From the NCBI RefSeq assembly GCF_022414535.1, contig NZ_JADWYM010000034.1, positions 17,607 to 81,606 on the forward strand: a stretch of DNA of 64,000 nucleotides, read 5' to 3'. The notes beneath the pieces were generated by a model. That model was not told the origin of the DNA. It saw only the letters and a list, made by a program, of their open reading frames with translations, and ran no database searches. Below are positions 33,825-42,300 of this stretch, piece by piece. A program made the position numbers and the translations under genes. Positions within the stretch are counted from its first letter, which is position 1. The number at the start of each line of letters is the position of its first letter. This DNA comes from Streptomyces sp. MUM 2J (GTDB lineage Bacteria; Actinomycetota; Actinomycetes; Streptomycetales; Streptomycetaceae).

Positions 33825-34917
33825 GTCTTCGTGATGTAGCTGATCTTGAGTCGTAAGCTCGTTGTCGCCTGCCGGTGGAAGTCCGGTCCGGGTAGCTGCC
33901 AGGAGGCCCGGTAGCAGACTGGCGGCGTCGGGGGGAAACGCCCGGCGTCGAAGCCCAGTGTCGAAAGCCCTGTAAGGGGGAGCAAAGCAGCGGTCCGTAG
34001 CATGAAGCGAAGCCTGCGGCGTCGTTAGAGGCCCGCCTCTCGGGGCGGGGACAGGGAGTGCCGAGCCCCCGAGATCAGGGCGAAGGCCATGGAAGCGGCG
34101 AAGATCCTGGAGATGCAGCCGTGAGGGACTCCCCGGCGTATGGGGCATGGAACGTTGTGACGGTGACAGCGGGAACTGGGGAGGCCCTCCCCGGCCCGGC
34201 GGCCTGCGGATAGGTGCTGCCGGAAGCTGCGCGTCCTGTAACCGGGTGATCCCCGGGAAGTGGGCGCGGGCCGGGTGGGCGTCGGAGGCGGCCGTAGTAC
34301 CGCGATGAGCCGGCGGACAACACAACCGTCGGTCAGGGAAGGGCCGCTGCTTCGTCGATGTGCGGGTTGTCTGGAGGGGCTTGGTGAGTGCCGTTTCGGC
34401 TAGTTCCACCACGTCGGGATCCCTGAAGCTGGATCCGGTCCGAGCCTTGCAGCATGCGCTCTACCGGGCGGCCAAGGCCGGTCCCGGACGGCGGTTTCAC
34501 GCGCTGGGGGACAAGGTCCACCGCAGGGACGTCCTGAGGCGCGCGTGGGTGACGGTGCGTCGCAACAACGGCGCTCCGGGCATTGACGCCACCACTCTGG
34601 CTGAAGTTGAGGAGTACGGCGTTGACCGTCTCCTTGGTGAGCTGGCCGCGGAACTGCGGGAAGGCCGCTGGCGGCCGTTGCCTGCGCGCCGGGTGTTCAT
34701 TCCGAAGCCCGGTGTGGCGGAGCAGAGGCCGTTGTCGATTCCTTCGGTTCGCGACCGGATCGTGCAGGCCGCGTTGAAGATCGTGCTCGAGCCGGTCTTC
34801 GAGGCCGACATGCTCCCGTGCTCGTTCGGGTTCCGGCCGAAGCGCGGAGCACACGATGCCCTCCAGGTGATCGTGGATGAGGCGTGGCGGGGCAGGCGTT
34901 GGGTGGTGGAGACGGAT
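33825..34917 (+). mobile_element. 5' part of a bacterial group II intron, truncated by an IS element
   Basis: About 560 bases of structured, non-coding sequence lead into a group II intron reverse transcriptase. The stretch has the look of domain I-IV RNA before a maturase gene, including the characteristic segment around 34283-34320 shortly before the start codon. The intron 5' splice boundary was not located (no clear GTGYG), so the left limit is approximate. The 3' half, including the rest of the protein and domains V and VI, is absent beyond 34917, where the IS begins. Confidence 0.6.
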
Positions 34918-34977
34918 ACCCGAGTTCGACAGTTGGTGGGCATGCGGGACGGTTCGGCGGCGGATCTGTGCAGGTGA
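34384..34977 (+). pseudogene. Group II intron reverse transcriptase/maturase, N-terminal fragment
   Basis: GTG 34384 with GGAGG upstream. About 178 native residues follow the RT family: ARRVFIPKPGVAEQRPLSIP, SVRDRIVQAALKIVLEPVFE and SFGFRPKRGAHDAL cover RT blocks 0-2. The frame meets the IS terminal repeat at WVVETD, exactly at the first catalytic aspartate, and ends 20 codons later inside IS sequence. No YADD box, X domain or endonuclease domain remains, so it cannot be active. Confidence 0.85.
34918..34947 (+). repeat. Left terminal inverted repeat of the IS
   Basis: Thirty bases that are the exact reverse complement of 36908-36937. The match stops abruptly at both sides, fixing the element ends. 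Confidence 0.9.
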
Positions 34978-35073
34978 GAGGGCCGGCGCCCGCCTGGGAC
35001 CGTTCGAAGGTGTGGGCAAACGGATTTGCCGTGGGTATTGCCCTGATCTGGCCTGTTGCCTGATGATGCGGGC

Positions 35074-36810
35074 ATGTACCTGCGGAAGATCCAGCGGCGG
35101 AACAAGGACGGGTCGGTGGTGCGTTACCTCCAACTCGCCCACAACCGGCGCAAGGACGGCACCACCCAGGCCGAGGTGCTGGTCAACTTCGGCCGCGAGG
35201 ACCGCCTGGACGTCGACGGGCTGCGCCGCCTGGTCGCCTCGATCAACCGCTACCTCGGTGACGAGGACGACACCGCCGCGCCGCTGGGCGCCGAGGAAGC
35301 CGGCCCGCTGACGGTGCAGTCCTCCCGGCCGATCGGGGCGAGCTGGCTGCTCGACGGACTGTGGAAGCTCCTGGGCATCGACACCGCCCTGGCCTCGCGC
35401 ATCGACGGCCGCAAGTTCCGCACCGACGTCGAGCGCACAATCTTCGCGCTGGTCGCCAACCGGGCCATCGCCCCCGCCTCCAAGCTCGCCGCCGCCGAGT
35501 GGGCCACCTTCGACCACGTCATCCCCGGTCTGGACGCCCTCGCCGAGCAGCACGCCTACCGGGCCATGGACCTGCTCATCGAGGCCGATGTCCAAGGTGC
35601 CGTGCAGGAAGCAGTGTTCTTCTCCGCCGCCCACCTGCTCAACCTCGAAGTCGACCTGGTCTTCTTCGACACCACCTCTACCTACTTCGAGCGCGACGAA
35701 GCCGACGAACCGACCGGCGAGCACAGCAGCCTGCGGCAGTACGGGCACTCCAAGGACCACCGGCGGGACCTGCCGCAGATCGTCATCGGGCTGGCCGTCA
35801 CCCGCGAGGGCATCCCGGTCCGCTGCTGGACCTGGCCCGGCGGAACCAACGACCAGACCGTGATCACCGAAGTCAAGGACGGGCTGCGCGACTGGCGGCT
35901 CGGGCGGGTGGTCACCGTCTGCGACACCGGGTTCTCCTCCGAGGCCAACCAGAGCTACCTGCGCCGGGCCGGCGGCCACTACATCACCGGCGTCAAGATG
36001 CGCGAAGGCTCCCACCGTGCCGACCAGGCCCTGGCCCGCCAGGGCCGCTACCAGGACGTGCGCGACAACCTGCGCGTGAAGGAGGTCCGCCTCGACGGCG
36101 ACGAGGGCAGGCGCTTCATCATCTGCCACAACCCTGCCGAGGCGATGCGCGATGCCGCCCGACGCGAAAACCAACTCGCCGCGATCCGTGAGGAGCTGAC
36201 GCGCATCAAGGCGGCCCGCCAGGCCGATGCGAAGAAGGCGAAGGCCAAGGCGGCCAAGACCGGCAAGCGCCTCGCAGCCCCTTCGGACGCCCCGCACCGC
36301 AAGGCCGAGTGCGCGCTTCGCGACCATCCTGCCCTCGGCCGTTGGCTCAAGCAGCACCCGACCACCGGGCGGCTGTCCACCGACGCCGCCAAGGTCGCCG
36401 CCGAGGCCCGCCTGGACGGCAAGTACCTGCTGGCCACCAGCGACCCGGACCTGTCCGCCGAGGACGTCGCGCTCGGTTACAAGAACTTGCTGGAAGCAGA
36501 ACGCGCCTTCCGCACGATGAAATCCACCCTCGACCTGCGGCCGGTCTACCACCGCCTTGACGAGCGGATACGCGCTCACGTGCTGCTGTGCTGGCTCGCC
36601 CTGCTGCTGATCCGCGTCGCCGAGCGCCGCACCGAGCAGACCTGGCCCAAGATTGCCGCCGAGCTCGGCCGGATCCACCAGGTCACCCTCTCCGGCCCCG
36701 CCGGCAGCCTCCAGCAGACCACCCGGCTCACCGACACCCAGACCAAACTCTTCAAGGAATGCGGTGTCCCGCTCCCGCCAAAGATGAGCGCCCTCAAGAC
36801 CCCAGAATAG
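35074..36810 (+). CDS. IS1634-family DDE transposase
   Basis: 578 residues from ATG 35074; an in-frame alternative start lies 18 bases upstream. The N-terminus (MYLRKIQRRNKDGS, with QLAHNRR) and length match IS1634/IS4-group transposases. Catalytic aspartates lie in FFDTTSTYFE and CDTGFSSEAN; the conserved LLEAERAFRTMKSTLDLRP segment carries the Glu. The frame is intact, so the enzyme could be functional. Confidence 0.9.
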   Translation: MYLRKIQRRNKDGSVVRYLQLAHNRRKDGTTQAEVLVNFGREDRLDVDGLRRLVASINRYLGDEDDTAAPLGAEEAGPLTVQSSRPIGASWLLDGLWKLLGIDTALASRIDGRKFRTDVERTIFALVANRAIAPASKLAAAEWATFDHVIPGLDALAEQHAYRAMDLLIEADVQGAVQEAVFFSAAHLLNLEVDLVFFDTTSTYFERDEADEPTGEHSSLRQYGHSKDHRRDLPQIVIGLAVTREGIPVRCWTWPGGTNDQTVITEVKDGLRDWRLGRVVTVCDTGFSSEANQSYLRRAGGHYITGVKMREGSHRADQALARQGRYQDVRDNLRVKEVRLDGDEGRRFIICHNPAEAMRDAARRENQLAAIREELTRIKAARQADAKKAKAKAAKTGKRLAAPSDAPHRKAECALRDHPALGRWLKQHPTTGRLSTDAAKVAAEARLDGKYLLATSDPDLSAEDVALGYKNLLEAERAFRTMKSTLDLRPVYHRLDERIRAHVLLCWLALLLIRVAERRTEQTWPKIAAELGRIHQVTLSGPAGSLQQTTRLTDTQTKLFKECGVPLPPKMSALKTPE

Positions 36811-36907
36811 CCACTGACCTGGGAAAACGTACTCCGGAGCCGTGGGCAAACGGCTCCGGAGCCTCCTCATGCCCATCACCGCAGGTCAGCCCGCAGATCC
36901 GCCACCG

Positions 36908-36937
36908 CCGCATGCCCACCAACTGTCGAACTCGGGT
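36908..36937 (-). repeat. Right terminal inverted repeat of the IS
   Basis: Exact inverted copy of 34918-34947, 98 bases after the transposase stop codon. Confidence 0.9.
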
Positions 36938-37283
36938 CTAGGAATTGACCGCGAGTCGGGCCGACAGCTGAAGCGCGATGCACACGCGCCCGCTTCACGA
37001 GGTGAAGCGCCACCCTCAAGATGCATGCTGATGCACTGCTCCGGCGCCACTTCATACCTATCGCGCTTCGGAACGCCACGGCATCGACCCAGAACCCTGG
37101 AATCATGGGCGTCGCATACCAGTCCAGAGACCGATGATTTGCAATCGCAACGTCACGCTGCCCCGTGCCCACCGGTGGGCACGGGTCCCGAAGCGAGCCG
37201 GATCGAGCAGGGCGGGAGAGGATGGAAACAGGGGTGTTTGCCCAGCTCTCCAGCAATGCCCCAGGTCAGGGAGGTAAAGTTTT
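36938..37283. other. Island-end sequence between the IS and the tRNA scar
   Basis: 346 bases with no supported gene. It contains a perfect 24-bp palindrome at 37162-37185. Short frames here show no integrase or excisionase similarity. It is the last stretch of foreign DNA before the tRNA remnant. Confidence 0.5.
37162..37185. repeat. Perfect 24-bp palindrome near the island end
   Basis: Both halves (37162-37173, 37174-37185) are exact reverse complements with no loop. The position, about 100 bp inside the tRNA scar, would suit a recombinase- or regulator-binding site, but a chance GC-rich repeat cannot be excluded. Confidence 0.6.
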
Positions 37284-37307
37284 CGGGTTCGAATCCCGTT
37301 GGGGGCA
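37284..37307 (+). repeat. tRNA 3'-end remnant (tRNA-Glu-like), putative attachment site
   Basis: The stretch has a perfect T-arm (CGGGTTCGAATCCCG) and an acceptor 3' strand ending GGGGGCA, but the upstream bases form no D-arm or anticodon arm. The acceptor strand would pair with GCCCCC, as in tRNA-Glu. It lies 38 bp before tRNA-Asp, in the place of tRNA-Glu in the common actinobacterial order Glu-Asp-Phe. Integrases that target tRNA genes leave exactly this 3' fragment at one end of the element. Confidence 0.7.
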
Positions 37308-37345
37308 CGCAACACCGTGTGCGACACTGTCGTACACAACAGCTT

Positions 37346-37420
37346 GGTCCTGTGGAGCAGTTTGGAGTGCTCGCCACCCTGTCAAGGTGGAGGCCGCGGG
37401 TTCAAATCCCGTCAGGACCG
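37346..37420 (+). tRNA. tRNA-Asp(GTC)
   Basis: 75 nt cloverleaf: acceptor GGTCCTG pairs with CAGGACC, anticodon loop CTGTCAA with GTC, T-arm GCGGGTTCAAATCCCGT, discriminator G. A second identical copy lies at 43446. Confidence 0.95.
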
Positions 37421-37443
37421 CTGAGGTCTCTCGTAGACCTCGT

Positions 37444-37517
37444 GGCTGGGTAGCTCAGTTGGTACGAGCGTCCGCCTGAAAAGCGGAAGGTCGCCGGTTC
37501 GACCCCGGCCCCAGCCA
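37444..37517 (+). tRNA. tRNA-Phe(GAA)
   Basis: 74 nt: acceptor GGCTGGG pairs with CCCAGCC, anticodon stem TCCGC/GCGGA around a CTGAAAA loop, discriminator A. CCA is encoded at 37518-37520. It is 23 bp after tRNA-Asp and probably cotranscribed. Confidence 0.95.
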
Positions 37518-37539
37518 CCACCGCCCTGACCAGGGCATG

Positions 37540-37570
37540 CGGCCCCGTCGAAGATGCTTCGACGGGGCCG
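37540..37570 (+). terminator. Terminator after tRNA-Asp/tRNA-Phe
   Basis: 14-bp perfect stem (37540-37553 with 37557-37570), 3-base loop, followed by TTCTCTT. Confidence 0.85.
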
Positions 37571-37931
37571 TTCTCTTGCCGGGTGCACCGGGCCGTGCGC
37601 CGACGGGTCCCGGGCCTCACGAGCCGCAGGTCGCCGCCCGACCCGCTGCGGCGCGCCCCACGGTCAGCGTCTCGTGGTCCAGTCGATCGCATCCCAGCGC
37701 AACCCCGGCGGCTCGCCCCGCCGCGTCCCCGGAACCGGGGCCGGCACATGGACGGCGTGCAGCCGGTCATCCGCCCGGCCCCGGGACAGACACCCGGACC
37801 GGCGGCGCTCAGCCCCTTCCCGGTGTCGCACGAGGGCGTGGGGACTTGTACGGGCGGGGCGAACCCCCGTTCGTCCGCCGGCGCACCGGGGCGGCGGCCC
37901 GATGGACATCCGGGTCACCGGGCCCTTCGCG
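37571..37931. other. Intergenic, no gene seen
   Basis: 361 bases between the tRNA terminator and the stop codon of the leftward oxoamine synthase gene. GC-rich, with short open frames only; nothing recognisable. Confidence 0.6.
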
Positions 37932-39053
37932 TCAGACGGGTTCGGTGCGCAGGAGGGCGGTGGCATCGAGGATGCGGTCGAGGTCGTGGCCGGTGAGGGC
38001 GGCGTGGAGGCAGATCCTCAGGGGCAGGTGGCCCGGGCGGGGTACGGGCAGGACGAAGGCGCTGGTACGGATGGCGGCTGCGTCCAGGACGGCGACGGAG
38101 CGGGCCAGGCGGGGCAGGGTGGTGTGGACGAGGGAGGCGATGTGGGCGCCGTCCCCGACGTCCCAGCCCTGCCGGTCAAGGCCCTGGCGCAGGTCGGCGG
38201 TCAGGCCGGCGAGGCGGGCCCGGGCCTGGTCGGCGTGCTCGACGAGGGTGAGGGTGGCGTCGATGCCGGCGATGTCGCGCGGCAGCAGAGTGGAGGCGAA
38301 GCACGCGGAGCGCGCCCGGTAGCGGACCTGCTCGGCGGCGGTGCGGCTGGTGGCGACAATGCCGGCGCGGGCGGTGAACGCCTTGGCCAGAGAGGCCGTG
38401 CGGTGCGCGACGCGGCCACCGGGGCCGACCCCGGCGGCGAGTCCACGGCCGGCCGGGCCGAGTGCGCCGAGGGAGTGGGACTCGTCCAGAACGACCTCGG
38501 CCCCGTACCGCTCGGCCACCTCCGTCATGGCGGCGAGCGGGGTCAGGTCGCCGCGGACGTTGTACACGGCGTTCAGGACCACCAGGCCCGGGCCGTGGCG
38601 GCGCAGCAACTCGTCCAGGTGGGCCGGGTCGTTGTGCCGCACGTCGTGGATCTCGGCACGGGCGGCGAGCGCGCCGTCGGTCAGCGAGGTGTGGGCGGTC
38701 CCGTCCCGGAACACCCGCACACCCCGGGCGAGGACCTGCATCAGTCCGAAGTTCGCGGTCCACCCGGACTGGGTCAGCACCACCGCCTCCACACCGAGCC
38801 ACGCCGCGATCCGCTCCTCCAGGCGCCGCTGCGGGTCGTCGGCGAACAGGTGCGGGGCCGCCATCCGGTTCCCGTTGCCGAACCGCTCGTCGGCCTCCCG
38901 CTGCGCGGCGGCGATGTCCGGGTGCCCGCCGAGGGCGAGGTAGTCGTTGGAGACCACCTCCACGAGCTTGCCCTCGTCCGCCGACCGGCTGCGGCACCGG
39001 TAGAGCGCGTCGAGCATCTCGTCGTCCACGTACTGCAGATGATCACTGGTCAC
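37932..39053 (-). CDS. CqsA-like alpha-oxoamine synthase (PLP)
   Basis: 373 residues from GTG 39053; the frame stays open upstream but coding character stops there. It is a PLP fold-type I enzyme with VVLDESHSLGALGPAGRG and the PLP-lysine segment TASLAKAFTARAG. The TASLAKAF spelling and the length agree with the autoinducer synthase CqsA better than with BioF or Kbl. CqsA condenses an aminoacyl cofactor with a fatty acyl-CoA to an aminoketone signal. Alternatives are a 2-amino-3-ketobutyrate ligase or another acyl-CoA:amino acid condensing enzyme. It is divergent from hrpA and is a single-gene unit. Confidence 0.75.
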   Translation of the reverse strand: MTSDHLQYVDDEMLDALYRCRSRSADEGKLVEVVSNDYLALGGHPDIAAAQREADERFGNGNRMAAPHLFADDPQRRLEERIAAWLGVEAVVLTQSGWTANFGLMQVLARGVRVFRDGTAHTSLTDGALAARAEIHDVRHNDPAHLDELLRRHGPGLVVLNAVYNVRGDLTPLAAMTEVAERYGAEVVLDESHSLGALGPAGRGLAAGVGPGGRVAHRTASLAKAFTARAGIVATSRTAAEQVRYRARSACFASTLLPRDIAGIDATLTLVEHADQARARLAGLTADLRQGLDRQGWDVGDGAHIASLVHTTLPRLARSVAVLDAAAIRTSAFVLPVPRPGHLPLRICLHAALTGHDLDRILDATALLRTEPV

Positions 39054-39381
39054 GCCACAAGATCTACTGGGTTTCCCCGCCGAACCGTCGCTGCGATCGC
39101 TCCAGAAGGGTGGAGCAGGCGCAGGCTTCACCCCGGCGAGCGAGCTCGGATGTGCCCTGTGTTGACCCGGCCCTTCGACCCGCCGCTCTGCGGACGCGAC
39201 GCCTCCGGGGGAGGTGCCGAGGCGGATCGGGTGGACACGCCACGGATGCGGGACACCGGCCCCCCTTTCCCCGCCCCCGCCCCGGCCGGGACCGGCAGCC
39301 CGGGGGCCGACAGGGGTCCCGCCGGCCCCCGGGCAAAAGCGTTCGCCACGTTTTTCTCCGGGATGAGATCCTGGACCGCGT
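39054..39381. promoter_or_regulatory. Divergent intergenic region, oxoamine synthase and hrpA
   Basis: 328 bases that should contain both promoters. No clear hexamers or repeats were picked out by eye. Confidence 0.5.
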
Positions 39382-42300
39382 ATGTCTACGTACCCTGCCC
39401 CCGCCCTCGGCGCCCTCGCCCCCCGCCTGACCGAGCTGTCGCTGCGCGATGCGCACCGGCTCGGGCGCAGGCTCGAAGGCGCGCGAAAGATCCGCAAGCC
39501 GGAGGCCCGCGCCGCCGTCCTCGCCGAGATCGAGGCGGAGGTCACCAAGGCCGAGGAGCGGATGACCGCCCGGCGTTCCCGTGTGCCCGCCGTCACCTAC
39601 CCCGGGCAACTGCCCGTCAGCCAGAAGAAGGACCTGATCGCGGAGGCCATCCGCGATCACCAGGTGGTCATCGTGGCCGGTGAGACCGGTTCGGGCAAGA
39701 CGACGCAGATCCCCAAGATCTGCATGGAGCTCGGCCGGGGCGTCCGCGGCATGATCGGGCACACCCAGCCCCGCCGGATCGCCGCCCGCACCGTGGCCGA
39801 GCGCGTCGCCGAGGAACTCGCGACGCCGCTCGGCGAGGCCGTCGGCTGGAAGGTGCGCTTCACCGACCAGGTCGACCGGGACGCCACCTTCGTCAAACTG
39901 ATGACGGACGGCATCCTGCTCGCCGAGATCCAGACCGACCGCGAGCTGCGCGCCTACGACACGATCATCATCGACGAGGCCCACGAGCGGTCCCTCAACA
40001 TCGACTTCCTGCTCGGCTACCTCGCCCAGCTGCTGCCGCGCCGGCCCGACCTCAAGGTCGTCATCACCTCCGCCACCATCGACCCCGAGCGTTTCTCCCG
40101 GCACTTCGGTGACGCGCCGATCATCGAGGTGAGCGGGCGGACGTACCCCGTGGAGGTGCGCTACCGGCCTCTGCTGGAGGAGGACTCCGAGGACACCGAC
40201 CGTGACCAGATCACGGCCATCACCGACGCGGTGGAAGAGCTGATGGGCGAGGGCGCGGGGGACATCCTCGTCTTCCTCTCCGGCGAGCGTGAGATCCGGG
40301 ACACCGCGGACGCGCTGAACCGGAAGCAGTACCGGTTCACCGAGGTCCTTCCGCTGTACGCGCGGCTCTCGCACGCCGAGCAGCACCGTGTCTTCCAGCC
40401 GCACACCGGGCGCAGGATCGTTCTGGCGACGAACGTCGCCGAGACCTCGCTGACGGTCCCCGGCATCAGGTACGTGATCGACCCCGGCTTCGCCCGCATC
40501 TCCCGCTACAGCCACCGCACCAAGGTGCAGCGACTGCCCATCGAGGCGGTCTCCCAGGCCAGTGCCAACCAGCGCAAGGGCCGCTGCGGCCGGACGTCGG
40601 ACGGCATCTGCATCCGGCTCTACAGCGAGGAGGACTTCCTCGCCCGGCCCGAGTTCACCGATGCCGAGATCCTCCGCACCAATCTGGCCTCCGTCATCCT
40701 GCAGATGACCGCGGCCGGCCTGGGCGAGATCGAGAAGTTCCCCTTCATCGACCCTCCGGACCACCGCAACATCCGCGACGGTGTCCAGCTCCTCCAGGAG
40801 CTCGGCGCGCTCGACCCGGCGCAGAAGGACCCGCGCAAGCGGCTCACGGAGACCGGCCGCAAGCTGGCCCAGCTGCCCGTCGACCCTCGGCTGGCCCGCA
40901 TGGTGCTGGAGGCCGACCGCAACGGCTGCGTCCGCGAGGTCATGGTCATAGCCGCCGCGCTGTCCATCCAGGACCCGCGCGAACGCCCCGCCGACAAGCA
41001 GACCCAGGCCGACCAGCAGCACGCCCGCTTCAAGGACGAGACCAGCGACTTCCTCGCCTACCTCAACCTGTGGCGCTACCTGCGCGAGCAGCAGAAGGAA
41101 CGCGGCTCGTCGTCCTTCCGGCGCATGTGCAAGCAGGAGTACCTGAACTTCCTGCGGATCCGCGAATGGCAGGACATCTACACCCAGCTGCGCACGGTCG
41201 CCAAGCAGATGGGCATCCACCTCGACGAGAACGACGCCCCCGCCGACCGCATCCACGTCTCCCTGCTGGCCGGCCTGCTCTCCCACGTCGGGATGAAGGA
41301 CGTCAAGGACGGCAACAAGAACGAGTACCTGGGCGCCCGCAACGCCAGGTTCGCGGTGTTCCCGGGCTCGGCGCTGTTCCGCAAGCAGCCGCGGTTCGTG
41401 ATGTCGGCCGAGCTCGTCGAGACCTCCCGCCTGTGGGCCCGGGTCAACGCGAAGGTCGAGCCGGAGTGGGTCGAGCCGCTCGCCCAGCACCTGGTCAAGC
41501 GGACGTACTCCGAACCGCACTGGGAGAAGGACCAGGCCGCGGTGATGGCGTACGAGAAGGTCACCCTGTACGGCGTCCCGATCGTCGCCCAGCGCAAGGT
41601 CAACTACGGCCGGATCGACCCGGAGCTCTCGCGCGAGCTGTTCATCCGCAACGCGCTCGTCGAGGGCGACTGGCGCACGCACCACAAGTTCTTCGCCGAC
41701 AACCGCCGCCTCCTCAGCGAGGTCGAGGAGCTGGAGCACCGGGCCCGGCGCCGGGACATCGTCGTCGACGACGAGACGCTGTTCGACTTCTACGAGCAGC
41801 GGGTGCCCGAACACGTCGTCTCCGGCGCCCACTTCGACTCCTGGTGGAAACGCAAGCGGCACGAGCAGCCCGACTTCCTCGACTTCGAGCGGGAGATGCT
41901 CATCCGGGAGTCGGCGGAGGCCGTCACCAAGGCCGACTATCCGGACTCCTGGCATCAGGGGCGGCTGAAGTTCCGCGTGACCTACCAGTTCGAGCCCGGA
42001 GCGGACGCGGACGGCGTGACCGTGCACATCCCGCTCCAGGTGCTCAACCAGGTGACGGACGAGAACTTCGACTGGCAGATCCCGGGCTTGCGGGAGGAGT
42101 TGGTCACCGAGCTGATCCGCTCCCTGCCCAAGCCGATCCGCCGCAACTACGTGCCCGCGCCGAACTACGCCAAGGCGTTCCTCGACCGGGCGACCCCCCT
42201 CGGGGAACCCCTCACGACGACCATGGCCCGCGAGTTGAAGCGCATGGTCGGCGTGCCCTTCGAGGCGGACGACTTCGACTGGGGCAGGATCCCCGACCAT

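Larger units (their letters stand above)
34918..36937 (+). mobile_element. IS1634-type insertion sequence
   Basis: 2020 bp bounded by perfect 30-bp terminal inverted repeats (34918-34947 and 36908-36937), with one transposase gene. Flanking bases (34911-34917 and 36938-36944) do not match, so no target-site duplication is visible. The intron is interrupted on the left but does not continue on the right. Both facts point to a deletion beside the element after insertion, or to a composite rearrangement. Confidence 0.88.

Noticed and set aside
33205..34412. Open frames on both strands between the transposase remnant and the intron RT
   Set aside because: They coincide with structured intron RNA or decayed DNA and have no domain or ribosome site.
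34333..36879. 848-codon leftward frame across the intron and IS
   Set aside because: It runs antisense through the RT fragment, an IS end and the transposase, so it cannot be an ancestral gene.
37554..39683. 709-codon frame over the oxoamine synthase
   Set aside because: Antisense of a clear PLP enzyme and crossing into hrpA.
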